Source: Lentisphaerae bacterium GWF2_49_21 (GTDB taxonomy: Bacteria > Verrucomicrobiota > Lentisphaeria > Victivallales > GWF2-50-93). Taken from it: a DNA stretch of 64,000 bases. Location: positions 1 to 64,000 of the forward strand of contig MHBH01000032.1 of assembly GCA_001804805.1 (NCBI GenBank), given 5' to 3'. The translations under genes and the position numbers were made by a program. Below are positions 1 to 8,564 of this stretch, piece by piece (position 1 is the stretch's first letter; the number at the start of each line of letters is the position of its first letter). Under the pieces are notes generated by a model. That model made no database searches. It saw only the letters and a program-made list of their open reading frames with translations, and was not told the DNA's origin.

Positions 1-1
1 G

Positions 2-211
2 AAGGCGACTGACGAGTGGCAGGAGGTCGTGCTCGAGGATTTCGAGAAGATCCCGAAGCCCTGGGGCGGCGCGAAGGACGGCAAATGGCATCCGCCGGCC
101 AACCAGCTCTGGATCATGCTCAGCGCCGCGCACAACATGAGGAACAGGAAGACGGACGACACTATATATGTGGATAAAGTGAGCTATGTGAAGAGAATCG
201 AAAAGAAATAA
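2..211 (+). CDS. C-terminal end of a carbohydrate-binding protein (5' end outside window)
   Basis: The reading frame is open from base 2, so this is the last 69 residues of a gene that starts before the window. A GTG at 29 is internal, because the residues before it (DEWQEVVLEDFEK) continue an alignment to residues near 130-150 of the secreted glycosidase at 26133-29060 (EDWQVVKMEDFEK). The shared block, ending in a WGG...LW...DTIYVDKVSYV pattern, is the last strands of a beta-sandwich carbohydrate-binding module of the CBM11/CIA30 kind. The stop lies 9 bases before the start of the next hydrolase, so the two genes are probably one operon. Whether the missing part carries a catalytic domain cannot be seen. 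Confidence 0.75.
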   Translation, partial: KATDEWQEVVLEDFEKIPKPWGGAKDGKWHPPANQLWIMLSAAHNMRNRKTDDTIYVDKVSYVKRIEKK

Positions 212-220
212 GGAAAGATA

Positions 221-1648
221 ATGGATAAGCTGAAGATGGCAAAGGGACTCGGGGTCTGTACCCATTTTGAAACTCGGGATAAGGGGTGGAAAGTCGAAAA
301 ACTTCTTCCCATGATTATAAAGCTAGGAGCAGTTGCAGTCCGTTCGGAGATCCACTGGGAGAAGACAGAGACGAAGAAAGGATATTATAAGATTCCAAAG
401 GTCTATCAGGACTGGGTTGACAGGGTGTCTGATTCCGGACTTGGCATCATCCTCATACTCGACTATGGGAACCCTCTCTACAATAATCCGCTCGATCCGG
501 CGGGATTTGCGAAATTCGCAGGATACATGGCCAGGATCCTGAAGAGTAAGAACATTGTTGCCTATGAGATCTGGAACGAGCCGACCAATTTCTTTTTCTA
601 CAGGCAGTACGGCGGCAACTGGAGCGGACGGGAGCCCTCGCTCTGGCGCGAGAAGTTCTGCGAGCTCCTCGGAATGTCGGCCGACGCCATACGCAATGCC
701 GATCCCGATGCGGAGATAATCACCAATCCCGGAGAACCGCAGTTCTTCCACATGGCGAACCATCATCCTGAATCATTCAGGAATGTCGATGGAGTGAGCC
801 ACCATCCTTATACGGTCAGGTTTCCGCCGGAGACAGTCCCCTTCGGTGGTGGCTATATAAGTGCTCAGGACGGGATTGCATGTGCGGACGACGAGCATGG
901 ATATGTTTCGCTCTTCGAGATGACCAGGAGGCATTCACTCCTGGCGCTGAAGAAGGAGCTTGGGCTGTATGCCACGGAATTTGGATTCAGCACCTATAAC
1001 CACAACTTCAAGCCAGGCTGGTTCTGCGGATACACGGAGGCCGCCCAGGCCTCATACCTTTGCAGGGCGATCATACTTTCATTCGCGGCTGGAGTGAAGA
1101 CCCCATGCGTATATGATTTCATGAATGATGGCATCGACCCTGAGGATGCGGAGAGCAATTTTGGAATCATCAGGAATGATCAGGAAGGCTACAGGCCAAA
1201 GCCCGCCTACCATGCGCTGAAGAACCTGATCCATGCGCTTGGGACAGACTGGACATATCTTGCCGACGCTCCGGCGGAGCTTTCAGTGCAGGTAAACGGC
1301 CTTCCGGCCACGCTCTACTGGCAGAAGCAGGCGGAGGAGCATTTCCTGAAGATTACAAAGCCCCAGTCATTCTGGTTCGGAAAAAGGGATGAGTTCCTGT
1401 GCTTCGTCTGGAAAGGCGGTAGGATGAATGCTGAATACAATGCACCTGTCGGAAAGATAATATGGGAGCATGCCCCGGCAAATCTCAAGGCGCTTTCAGT
1501 CGAAGATGTGGTGACAGGAGAAAAACTGGCGCTCAATTTGGAAGCGCCCAGACGTAACGGCCAGTATGGAATGAGGAAGATTGTGAAAGACATACCAGTA
1601 GGAAATAATCCTATATTGGTCAGGTGGCGGATAATGCCTTCGGCCTGA
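221..1648 (+). CDS. Clan GH-A glycoside hydrolase (GH39/GH5-like), probably cytosolic
   Basis: A 475-residue hydrolase with a (beta/alpha)8-barrel signature. Glu120 in the IWNEP motif fits the acid/base catalyst and Glu253 in ATEFGFS fits the nucleophile, as in retaining clan GH-A enzymes. The sequence starts directly with barrel-like sequence (MDKLKMAKGLGVCTHFE) and has no signal peptide, so it probably acts on imported oligosaccharides. The residues after about 360 form a smaller beta-rich domain. A Shine-Dalgarno AAGGAAAG precedes the ATG. It lies 9 bases after a carbohydrate-binding gene. The barrel resembles that of the secreted glycosidase at 26133-29060 without the flanking modules. 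The exact GH family and substrate are not clear from sequence alone. Confidence 0.8.
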   Translation: MDKLKMAKGLGVCTHFETRDKGWKVEKLLPMIIKLGAVAVRSEIHWEKTETKKGYYKIPKVYQDWVDRVSDSGLGIILILDYGNPLYNNPLDPAGFAKFAGYMARILKSKNIVAYEIWNEPTNFFFYRQYGGNWSGREPSLWREKFCELLGMSADAIRNADPDAEIITNPGEPQFFHMANHHPESFRNVDGVSHHPYTVRFPPETVPFGGGYISAQDGIACADDEHGYVSLFEMTRRHSLLALKKELGLYATEFGFSTYNHNFKPGWFCGYTEAAQASYLCRAIILSFAAGVKTPCVYDFMNDGIDPEDAESNFGIIRNDQEGYRPKPAYHALKNLIHALGTDWTYLADAPAELSVQVNGLPATLYWQKQAEEHFLKITKPQSFWFGKRDEFLCFVWKGGRMNAEYNAPVGKIIWEHAPANLKALSVEDVVTGEKLALNLEAPRRNGQYGMRKIVKDIPVGNNPILVRWRIMPSA

Positions 1649-1943
1649 CAGTCCCCCATAAGAGGAACCTGCATTATTTAGGCTCGTTTTCATTTTGAGT
1701 GGGTAAGCAAAATAATTGAATGTCCAATATTCAACACGGAATGTCCAATGTCCAAGGGAATTATCGCATTTTTACCTTTTAGCCGTGTCTATGCTTTTGA
1801 ATAATATTGAGCTCAGAACTTCAACCTTTACAAGACAGAATCAATTTTCTCCGCCCGTTGAATGAGTTCCTCTTTTCTTACCTTCATCGGTTGGATATTC
1901 ATGTCTTTCTAATCGAGTTGCCACTCGATCTGAGAAATAGCCT
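1649..1943. other. Intergenic gap with short word-like repeats
   Basis: About 295 bases between convergent genes. It holds several copies of the word AATGTCCAA (about 1719-1755), of the same degenerate kind seen at several other gene borders in this window. No gene or convincing terminator was seen. Confidence 0.5.
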
Positions 1944-2660
1944 TTATTTATCAAGCCCTAGCTGTTTGACGATGGTCGGAATGACGATCTTCTCGTATCC
2001 GGGACCGCCGGGATGGAGCCCGTCCGGAACCAATTTCAGGAAATCCTTCTCATCCTTTTTGAGCACCTTCTCCCATTCCGGCATGTGGTCGATCAGGATA
2101 TAGCCCTTATCCTTGGCGAAATCCCTGTGCATCTGCTGGTAGCTCTTCATGTCCTTGCGGTCAGCTGCGGATTTTCCGATCACGGGATTCATGATCTGGA
2201 TGATGATCTCGCAGTCGGGATTAGCTTCCTTTATCTTCTTGGTGATTTCAGTGATGTTTGATTTTGCCTTGTCCACCGAGATCTTAAAACGACCGACACA
2301 GTCGTTGACGCTGAATTCGATGAAGACTACGTCCGGTTTGAGCTTTATGACTTTCTCCTGCACGTTCTGCAGGCCCCAGCCGGAGTGCTGTCCGCTTCCG
2401 CCGCTGTTCGTGACAGTCGCAAGTCCCGGATAGTTCTTGTTCAAGTAATCCTGCAGTTGCTTCACCCAGGCGCCCCCCTGCGTGAGGCTTGTCCCATAGA
2501 CGACTATGTTCTGCTTCTTGCCGGCCTTGAGATTTTCAGCGAATACGCTTTTTGTCTTTTCAGCCTTCTTGTCGGCGTTGGCGCTGTTCACAGACATAGT
2601 TGATGACATGTAAACTGCCGCCATCGCAAAAAGCGTATAAATGAATTGAGTCGATTTCAT
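1944..2660 (-). CDS. Secreted SGNH/GDSL-family hydrolase
   Basis: 238 residues with an N-terminal signal peptide (MKSTQFIYTLFAMAAVYM...). The SGNH blocks are in order: block I GTSLTQGG with the nucleophilic Ser, a Gly-rich block II (SGGSGQHSGWG), block III FSVND with the oxyanion Asn, and block V DGLHPGG with the catalytic Asp and His. Members hydrolyse esters, often removing acetyl groups from polysaccharides, and the neighbours here are sugar-related genes. The Shine-Dalgarno AAAGGAT sits 6 bases before the ATG. It is the last gene of a minus-strand group with two FAD oxidoreductases and a 2-hydroxyacid dehydrogenase, although an inverted REP pair separates it from them. Carbohydrate esterase is an inference. 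Confidence 0.85.
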   Translation of the reverse strand: MKSTQFIYTLFAMAAVYMSSTMSVNSANADKKAEKTKSVFAENLKAGKKQNIVVYGTSLTQGGAWVKQLQDYLNKNYPGLATVTNSGGSGQHSGWGLQNVQEKVIKLKPDVVFIEFSVNDCVGRFKISVDKAKSNITEITKKIKEANPDCEIIIQIMNPVIGKSAADRKDMKSYQQMHRDFAKDKGYILIDHMPEWEKVLKKDEKDFLKLVPDGLHPGGPGYEKIVIPTIVKQLGLDK

Positions 2661-2701
2661 TATATTATCCTTTCATAATATATTTTTTTCTTCAAAAAAA
2701 T

Positions 2702-2781
2702 ATGCACAGCTCTTGCGAGCTTGACTACGAACGAATTTCAAATTGCTTTTGTTTGTAATTAATGCCGTAAGGCATGTTCTT
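2702..2781. repeat. Inverted pair of REP elements (R1 family)
   Basis: Two half-elements face each other. The left one (2702-2732) has stem AGCTC/GAGCT with loop TTGC, then TTGACTACGAAC. The right one (2751-2781) has GTTTGTAATTA, stem ATGCC/GGCAT with loop GTAA, then GTTCTT. They share architecture but not stem sequence with the R1 copies around the RAYT gene at 7968-8564. The right copy overlaps the TAA stop of the FAD oxidoreductase that ends at 2780. Confidence 0.8.
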
Positions 2782-4018
2782 ATTTATCTTTAAATAATGC
2801 CTTTTTGAGCTTCTTCCCGTCGACTTCCGCGACTCCGATCTTTCCTTTCACGGCTTCAGCCGCGGCGAGTCCTGCGGCTTCCCCTACAGAGGCTACTACC
2901 GGCATCACGCGCAGCGAGGAATGCGCCTCGTGCGTCGCGCTGATCGCCCTGCATGCCATCAGAAGGTTCCAGCTGCCTGTCGGAACTATGCACCGGTACG
3001 GGATTTCATAAAACGCACCTTCAACGTCCTTGAGCACTGTACCTGTGCCTGAAGGATTGTGTATGTCGATGGGATAGGAACTCCTTGCTATGCCGTCGTC
3101 AAAGGTCTTCGCCTTGACCACGTCCTCGGCTGTAAGGACGTAGTCCCCGATGACGCGCCTTGTTTCGCGCACGCCGATTTGAGAGGCAGTCTTCATCAGG
3201 AACGCATCCCTGCAGAGCGGGGATTTCTCCTTGAAGATGTTGAAGAGCTCCCACACCTGCTTGCGGGCGGTTATCTCGGCTTCACCAAGCCCTGTTGAAG
3301 TTGTTCCGTCCTTTGCGATGACACGTGTCGTGTTGAAATGCACGACGTCCGGACGGAGCGTCCTGAAGATCAGTACGTCCTCGCGCGGATCGCTTATCGT
3401 GCCGTTCGCCTTGCCTTCCTTGAATATGGCGTTGAGTTCCTGCCAGAGCGCCTTCCAGTCGTCAGCCTTGACTCCACCGAGTCGGAAACAGAGCGTCATC
3501 GGCTGGCATGCACCATCTTCCTTCCTGCCCTTTTCCGTCTTGAAACCTGCGAATTCCGCAAGGTCGCCATCGCCGGTGCCATCAATGAACATCTTTGCTT
3601 CAAATTCCCTTTCCCCATCCTTGCAGGCGACATATATCCTTGAAACTGTCCCTTTGCTGCATTCGGCTCCGGTGACGAGCGAGTGATAGAGTATATCTAC
3701 CTTTGATTCAAGGAGGAGCTTGTCCAAGAGCAGCTTCAGGATCTCGTCATCGAAGATAAGTCCGCCTTTCTCCAGCGCATTGTTCTCCGAAAGGGATTTG
3801 AGGATCCCCATAAATACGGGAGTTGGAAGACAATGGTTCTGATCCTTCTTTGAACGGTATGGCATGAAGGGATTTACAAGTCCGGCAGTCGCCATTCCCC
3901 CTGCGAAACCATAACGCTCAATCATCAGTACCGACATCCCGTTCCTGGCGGCTGACACTGCAGCTGAAATTCCGCCGGGCCCTCCGCCTGCGACAATCAC
4001 ATCATAGACTTTATTCAT
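2780..4018 (-). CDS. FAD-dependent oxidoreductase (PF12831-type)
   Basis: 412 residues. The N-terminus is a Rossmann FAD-binding fold (VIVAGGGPGGISAAVSAARNG, then the acidic end of the second strand in MIER) followed by the GFAGGMATAGLVNPF segment typical of this family. A GDGDLAEFAGF segment near residue 150 and GVRETRRVIGDYVL near 290 are also characteristic. Such proteins often have unknown substrates and occur in sugar-catabolic gene groups of PVC bacteria. A good Shine-Dalgarno (AAAGGAAA) precedes the ATG. A homologue lies directly upstream (4097-5443), separated by a two-hairpin GGAG/CTCC element. The stop codon TAA is part of an R1 REP element. Confidence 0.85.
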   Translation of the reverse strand: MNKVYDVIVAGGGPGGISAAVSAARNGMSVLMIERYGFAGGMATAGLVNPFMPYRSKKDQNHCLPTPVFMGILKSLSENNALEKGGLIFDDEILKLLLDKLLLESKVDILYHSLVTGAECSKGTVSRIYVACKDGEREFEAKMFIDGTGDGDLAEFAGFKTEKGRKEDGACQPMTLCFRLGGVKADDWKALWQELNAIFKEGKANGTISDPREDVLIFRTLRPDVVHFNTTRVIAKDGTTSTGLGEAEITARKQVWELFNIFKEKSPLCRDAFLMKTASQIGVRETRRVIGDYVLTAEDVVKAKTFDDGIARSSYPIDIHNPSGTGTVLKDVEGAFYEIPYRCIVPTGSWNLLMACRAISATHEAHSSLRVMPVVASVGEAAGLAAAEAVKGKIGVAEVDGKKLKKALFKDK

Positions 4019-4038
4019 TAGAGTTTCCTTTTATTAAT

Positions 4039-4092
4039 GGAGCGCCGGCATCTTGCCGGCAATAATTAGTGCCAGCGAGACGCTGGCGCTCC
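4039..4092. repeat. Two-hairpin palindromic element with GGAG...CTCC ends
   Basis: Outer arms GGAGCGCC (4039-4046) and GGCGCTCC (4085-4092) enclose hairpin GCCGGCA-tct-TGCCGGC and hairpin GCCAGCG-aga-CGCTGGC, so it can fold as a three-way junction. A second copy is at 6628-6688. It lies between two co-directional FAD oxidoreductase genes. A T-rich run follows on the plus strand. Confidence 0.85.
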
Positions 4093-4096
4093 TTTT

Positions 4097-5443
4097 TTAT
4101 TTCTTGAAGTTAGGTAAAAACGCTCCAATCTTCACTAATTTGCCCTGCAGTTCCCTTATATCAACCTGCCTTGTCTGCAATCCCTTGTCGGCTGCAATCG
4201 CCGCGGCCATCCCTGCGGCCTGTCCTGTGATGAAGCATCCGGGCATAACCCTTATCGAACCCTGGATGTAACGGTCACAGCTTATGGAGCGCCCGACAAC
4301 GAAGACGTTCTTGAGTTTTTTAGGTATCAGGGATCTGTATGGGATTCCATAGTTCTCGCCGCGCGCGTAGCGAAGCTTCTTGAATATCTCTTCAAATTTC
4401 TTGAATGACCTGGCGTTTGGTCTTGGGGGATGCAGGTCGACAGGATAGGAGAATCGGCCTATTTCATCGGCGAATGATGCGCGCCTCTTGAAATCCTCGA
4501 GGTTCAACACGTAGTCACCCATGATTCTTCTTGTCTCTCGTACTCCAAGCAATGCACCTGTACCAAGCAGCTGCATCTTTTCATAACCTTTGAGATATTT
4601 CTTATAGAACTTTTCATATTCCTTCACAAGCTGCCTCCCCCAGAGCAGGGCTTTTGTGAGGGACTTCTCGTCAGTTCCGTCGACCCCGAAGGTGTGTCCG
4701 ACGTTGCCCCAGGCTGAATGGAGTCCGACAGGAAGCATTCCCGGCAGATGCGGGTCAGGTACCGTGAACACCTTGTCCTTGATCGCTGCTGGCACATAGT
4801 CACTCTGCTGCCATACGCCACAGTTCGATTTCATCGCCTTCTTCCAGTCGATGTCGCACCAAAGGCTGCACAAGGTGCCCGGCTGCATGAATCCATTCTC
4901 ATCGCCTTTCTTGAATGGAGCGCCTGAACGTGCGCAGAGATCTGCATCGCCGGTGGCGTCAATGTAGATTTTTGCCTTGACCGCGAATATCCCGCTCTTG
5001 GCGGAGCATATGGCGCTTTCAACTTTTCCGTCCTTCACGTTGGTTTCCATGAAGTTCGTCTGGAATGAAAAATCCATTTTTGATTTTTCCGCAAGATTGT
5101 CATATACCCGCTTCAGTATTTCTCCATTGAAAGTCAATGTGTTGTACGGATCCTTCCTGCTCATGAACGGAGAGGTTCCGCCCTCATCCCATAATCCTTC
5201 ATATACGTCGGTCGCGAATCCCGATGACGTTACATTGACACCGTCCGTCGGCGAGCAGAACAGGGGAAGTCCTGCAGATGTTCCCATTCCGCCGAAGCAT
5301 GCAGTGCCTTCTGCAAGGAAAACTTTTGCGCCTTGTCTTGCCGCGACGACCGCAGCGGCGATTCCCGAAGGACCTCCGCCTGCGACAAACACATCAACAT
5401 TATATTTTACCGGAATATTCCTCGAAAAACTTATCTTGTTCAT
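4097..5443 (-). CDS. FAD-dependent oxidoreductase (PF12831-type)
   Basis: 448 residues, a paralogue of the next gene downstream. It has the dinucleotide fold VFVAGGGPSGIAAAVVAARQG, then CFGGMGTSAGLP, a second FAD-contact GDADLCARSGAPF and the family signature GVRETRRIMGDYVL. The C-terminal block SIRVMPGCFITGQAAGMAAA closes the FAD site. No signal peptide is present, so it is cytosolic. The Shine-Dalgarno AGGAGA sits just before the ATG. The substrate is unknown. Adjacency to a second copy and to a 2-hydroxyacid dehydrogenase suggests oxidation of sugar-derived acids or alcohols, which is an inference from context only. Confidence 0.85.
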   Translation of the reverse strand: MNKISFSRNIPVKYNVDVFVAGGGPSGIAAAVVAARQGAKVFLAEGTACFGGMGTSAGLPLFCSPTDGVNVTSSGFATDVYEGLWDEGGTSPFMSRKDPYNTLTFNGEILKRVYDNLAEKSKMDFSFQTNFMETNVKDGKVESAICSAKSGIFAVKAKIYIDATGDADLCARSGAPFKKGDENGFMQPGTLCSLWCDIDWKKAMKSNCGVWQQSDYVPAAIKDKVFTVPDPHLPGMLPVGLHSAWGNVGHTFGVDGTDEKSLTKALLWGRQLVKEYEKFYKKYLKGYEKMQLLGTGALLGVRETRRIMGDYVLNLEDFKRRASFADEIGRFSYPVDLHPPRPNARSFKKFEEIFKKLRYARGENYGIPYRSLIPKKLKNVFVVGRSISCDRYIQGSIRVMPGCFITGQAAGMAAAIAADKGLQTRQVDIRELQGKLVKIGAFLPNFKK

Positions 5444-5531
5444 TATTCAAGTCTCCTGTTTGTTCCTGTATCAAGTGTAATTATAAATCTCATTGATTCA
5501 TACTCATCCATCCAATCATCCAACAATCCAT

Positions 5532-6527
5532 TCATCCTCCAGGCTGAGAGTACTGCATGTTCCTGATCCCCTTGCCTGCAAAATAATCCTTCAGTGTTTC
5601 TATCGCCTCTCGTCCGCATCTCAGCAACATCGTGCTGTTGAAGCCTGCGATATGAGGAGTGATGACGACGTTCTCCATCGATCTGAACGGATGATCGAGC
5701 GGAAGCGGTTCCTTCTCAAAGACATCAAGGAACGCAGTGAAGCGATTCTTCTTGAGTTCGGCGATAAGAGCTTTCTCGTCATACAAGGCGGCCCTGGCTG
5801 AGTTTATGAAAACCGCACCATCCTTTATAAGCGCGAACTCCTTGGCGCCAAGCATGCCCTTTGTTTCCGGTGTAACAGGCAGGTGCAGCGAAATGACGTC
5901 CGCAGTCTTCATCTGATCATCCAATGTCACAAGCTCTACGCCCAGCTTGTCGGCACGTTCCTTTGTATAGTATTTGTCATAGGCGATCACTTTTGCGCCC
6001 ATGGTCTTGAAATATTTTGCGCAATACCAGCCGATGCGGCCGAGCCCAGCAATTCCAACCGTGCTTCCACTGAGCATTCCGACTTCGAGTCTCGGTTCAC
6101 CCCAGGGGGATTTGTTTTTCAGGGCCTTGTCAAACATCTGGATACGGCGTATGCCCATCAGGGCTGCGGTAAGCGTCCATTCGGCTACGGCCACAGTATT
6201 TGCATTTGATCCTTCAGTTACAGTGACACCTGCTTCTTTTGCCGCTACGGTGAGTTGTTCGCACCAGTGGGCGATGCTGATGAGCTTTACTGTCCCGACC
6301 GACTTCAAGACATCACCGGTGATCTCATGCGAGCCTCCGCCTCCAAGGGAGAGTATTGCGGAACAGCCGCGCATCCTTTCGACAAGTTCGGCTGGGGACA
6401 TAGGAGTTTCCCTGGTTCCGTCTGACACCACTTCAACAAATGAACCCAGCAGGGCTTCACTTGCTTTATCCATATAGAGATTGTACCAGCTTCCCATCCG
6501 GTGGACATATACTTTTGGCTTTGACAT
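5532..6527 (-). CDS. D-2-hydroxyacid dehydrogenase (phosphoglycerate dehydrogenase-like)
   Basis: 331 residues. The NAD-binding motif is GIAGLGRIGWYCAKYFKTMG with an acidic residue ending the next strand (AYDKYY). The catalytic residues of the family are in place: Arg in NSARAALYDEKAL, Glu in DVFEKEPLP, and His in ITPHIAGF. It reduces or oxidises a 2-keto/2-hydroxy acid with NAD(H). The length is that of the short two-domain enzymes, without the C-terminal ACT domain of SerA, so serine biosynthesis is less likely than sugar-acid metabolism. Shine-Dalgarno AAGGAG. It is first in a minus-strand group with two FAD oxidoreductases and is divergent from a PocR/AraC regulator. Confidence 0.85.
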   Translation of the reverse strand: MSKPKVYVHRMGSWYNLYMDKASEALLGSFVEVVSDGTRETPMSPAELVERMRGCSAILSLGGGGSHEITGDVLKSVGTVKLISIAHWCEQLTVAAKEAGVTVTEGSNANTVAVAEWTLTAALMGIRRIQMFDKALKNKSPWGEPRLEVGMLSGSTVGIAGLGRIGWYCAKYFKTMGAKVIAYDKYYTKERADKLGVELVTLDDQMKTADVISLHLPVTPETKGMLGAKEFALIKDGAVFINSARAALYDEKALIAELKKNRFTAFLDVFEKEPLPLDHPFRSMENVVITPHIAGFNSTMLLRCGREAIETLKDYFAGKGIRNMQYSQPGG

Positions 6528-6627
6528 ATGGTGCTGCTCCTTCTTGTTTGGGAAAATAATTTATATTCCAAAACTGAATATGCTATGGAAAATTATGCTG
6601 TTATGGTGTAAATATGCATTAATTAAC

Positions 6628-6688
6628 GGAGCGCCGGCATCTTGCCGGCAACTTTTATCTGTAATTGCCGACGGGACGCCGGCGCTCC
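6628..6688. repeat. Two-hairpin palindromic element with GGAG...CTCC ends
   Basis: Arms GGAGCGCC (6628-6635) and GGCGCTCC (6681-6688) enclose hairpin GCCGGCA-tct-TGCCGGC and a second imperfect hairpin (GCCGACG-gga-CGCCGGC). It is the same family as 4039-4092. It lies in the divergent promoter region, 10 bases before the AraC regulator start at 6699. Confidence 0.85.
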
Positions 6689-6698
6689 ACAGGAAAAT

Positions 6699-7568
6699 AT
6701 GAACGACATCATAAAAGAATTTACCGGGCTTGCTCAGACGTACGGACGGCTTTTCCGCTGTTCCGTATGCTTCCACGACTACAGCGGCGATATCTTCAAG
6801 GCCGCCGACATTTCACTCTACACCCACATGAATCCATTCTGCCAGAATGTAAAGGAAAACAAATATTGTGACAGGAGATGCCAGGAGTTCGACTCGAATA
6901 TTATCAGGCACTTTTTTTCCTGCGGAAAAAAGGAAATCATCAAAGTATGCCATGCTGGCGCATTGGAATTCGTCGTGCCGGTATTTTCGGACAACAAACT
7001 ATGTGGTGCCGTATTTCTCGGACCTTTCAGGCCTGCGAAATCCGGCAGAATGAATGGAATAATTGTCCAAGGGGAGGGGGAGGAAATTTCAGATGAAGCT
7101 AAAAGGATTTTCATGACGTTGCCGGAAATCAAAAGCTCCGATCTGGATGACATGCTGATGATGACACGCCTTCTTGCTGAAAAGCTTGGTAGGACGATAA
7201 CTTCGTTCAACCGCGATTACATCCTGGGACAGGGCTATGCCGACAAGATCCCGTATTTCATAAACCGCGAGTTCAAGAACGGAATATCGATTGCGAATCT
7301 CGCAGAGTTCCTGTCACTGAGCGTGTCCCGGACAAGCCGCCTTGTGAAGTTGCATACCGGAAAGAGTTTTCCTGAACTTCTTGCCGAAAGGCGTGTTGAA
7401 CATGCCAGGTTCCTTCTGGAGAATTCCTTCCTGAACATGGAACTGGTCTCAAATCAGTGCGGCTTCTCCGATCCCGCCTACTTCTTCCGGACATTCAAGA
7501 AATTCCAGAAATGCACCCCGGCGGAATACAGGAAGAAGGGGAAGGGGAAATCTAAAGCGAGCGTGTGA
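6699..7568 (+). CDS. AraC-family regulator with PocR sensor domain
   Basis: 289 residues from the ATG at 6699, which has AGGAAA just upstream. An earlier in-frame start at 6642 would lie inside a palindromic repeat and is rejected. Residues about 5-130 form a PocR-type ligand-binding domain with its row of conserved cysteines (FRCSVCF, PFCQNVKENKYCDRRCQ, SCGKK, KVCHAG). Residues about 185-285 are a double helix-turn-helix of the AraC type (ISIANLAEFLSLSVSRTSRLVK and NQCGFSDPAYFFRTFKKF). PocR domains bind small hydrocarbon or polyol-type ligands. It is divergent from the dehydrogenase/oxidoreductase genes and probably controls them. Confidence 0.85.
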   Translation: MNDIIKEFTGLAQTYGRLFRCSVCFHDYSGDIFKAADISLYTHMNPFCQNVKENKYCDRRCQEFDSNIIRHFFSCGKKEIIKVCHAGALEFVVPVFSDNKLCGAVFLGPFRPAKSGRMNGIIVQGEGEEISDEAKRIFMTLPEIKSSDLDDMLMMTRLLAEKLGRTITSFNRDYILGQGYADKIPYFINREFKNGISIANLAEFLSLSVSRTSRLVKLHTGKSFPELLAERRVEHARFLLENSFLNMELVSNQCGFSDPAYFFRTFKKFQKCTPAEYRKKGKGKSKASV

Positions 7569-7642
7569 GGGGCAATGCATAATTCTCGATTTGTCATTCA
7601 CGTCGAATGATCTCGTCAAAGGATAGAATGGTCGGATGGATT

Positions 7643-7674
7643 AAGAACGCGCAAACATGCGCTACTACGAGCGA
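7643..7674 (-). repeat. REP element, R1 family
   Basis: Read on the minus strand it has GTAGTA followed by hairpin GCGCA-tgtt-TGCGC and GTTCTT. The GTAG tetranucleotide 5' of a hairpin is the hallmark of REP sequences used by REP-associated tyrosine transposases. It is one of four well-kept copies around the RAYT gene. Confidence 0.85.
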
Positions 7675-7751
7675 AGTGCGTTATCTCGACATTAAAGGGC
7701 CAATGTTTATATTATGGTTTATTTGCAGCCTTGGATTGATTTATTGAACTT

Positions 7752-7785
7752 AAGAATGTGCGAACACGGGATACTACGAGGGAGA
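7752..7785 (-). repeat. Degenerate REP element, R1 family
   Basis: It keeps AAGAA at one end, the AACA loop and TACTACGAG at the other, but the stem bases no longer pair well. Same orientation as 7643-7674. Confidence 0.6.
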
Positions 7786-7884
7786 TGTTTTTTCTTTTGT
7801 TTTACGCATTCTTTTCGCAACAACCTTTTTTCCAAGTGACGCTGTTCAGGGGGAAGGCATTCTGAATATTCACAATATGGCAGT

Positions 7885-7916
7885 TCGTTTGTAGTAGCGC
7901 ATGTTTGCGCGTTCTT
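7885..7916 (+). repeat. REP element, R1 family
   Basis: GTAGTA, hairpin GCGCA-tgtt-TGCGC, GTTCTT on the plus strand, inverted relative to 7643-7674. It ends about 50 bases before the RAYT start codon. Confidence 0.85.
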
Positions 7917-7967
7917 TGTCTTGTTGTATTTCCTTTCTTGCATTATCTTAGTCTCCAAAAACTCATC

Positions 7968-8564
7968 ATGTACAATTACAGGAAAATGACCGAAGAACAG
8001 CAGAAGGATGTACTTCGGTCTAGGCGCATTAATAAACTGCCGCTTCATGAGCCCTTCCATAAACTGGATGAACCTGCCAAACTTTATCTGATAACTGCAG
8101 CAAATTACGAGCATAAGGCTGTAATGAACTCGGAAGGCCGGCGAATTTATCTTGTAGGCATGCTGACGGACTTGTTAAACAAAGATGGATCATGCCTGCA
8201 TTCATGGTGTGTCCTCCCCAACCACTATCACGTCTTGGTAAAGGCCGAACTCCTTAATGTCAAGAAGGCTATTTCAAAGGTCCACTGGAAGACCTCCCAT
8301 CAATGGAACATTGAGGATTCAACTCCGGGGCGAAATGTATGGTTCAGGTTTTCCGACAGGGCGATCCGGAACGAACCTCATTTCTGGGCGACTGTCAATT
8401 ATATACATTCAAATCCAGTGAAGCACGGTTATGTAAAGAAAGCTGACAGTTGGGCGACGTCTTCATTTAAGGATTATCTTGAGAGATATGGCAGGAACAG
8501 GCTGGTGGCCATTTGGAGAGATTATCCGGTCAGGAATATCGGAAAAGATTGGGATGAAGAGTAA
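7968..8564 (+). CDS. REP-associated tyrosine transposase (RAYT, Y1_Tnp family)
   Basis: 198 residues from the ATG at 7968. The HUH motif is in HSWCVLPNHYHVLV (His-hydrophobic-His) and the family block FSDRAIRNEPHFWATVNYIHSNPVKHGY follows, with the Tyr of VNYIHSNP a candidate nucleophile. RAYTs are single-copy domesticated relatives of IS200/IS605 transposases that cut single-stranded REP hairpins. Four good R1 elements flank the gene, two on each side in inverted pairs (7643, 7885, 8563, 8734). The last two bases of the stop codon and what follows belong to the REP element TAAGAAC, so the repeat supplies the stop. No clear Shine-Dalgarno is visible, which suggests low expression. Confidence 0.9.
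   Translation: MYNYRKMTEEQQKDVLRSRRINKLPLHEPFHKLDEPAKLYLITAANYEHKAVMNSEGRRIYLVGMLTDLLNKDGSCLHSWCVLPNHYHVLVKAELLNVKKAISKVHWKTSHQWNIEDSTPGRNVWFRFSDRAIRNEPHFWATVNYIHSNPVKHGYVKKADSWATSSFKDYLERYGRNRLVAIWRDYPVRNIGKDWDEE

Larger units (their letters stand above)
7569..7967. other. Intergenic region filled with REP elements upstream of the RAYT gene
   Basis: A 399-base gap with no gene. It contains three R1-family elements: 7643-7674 and a degenerate copy 7752-7785 on one strand, and 7885-7916 on the other. An open frame from 7905 begins inside a REP element and is not taken as the transposase start. Confidence 0.7.

Noticed and set aside
7905-7967. A longer RAYT starting at 7905
   Set aside because: The start would lie in an R1 REP element and the added residues do not fit the family.
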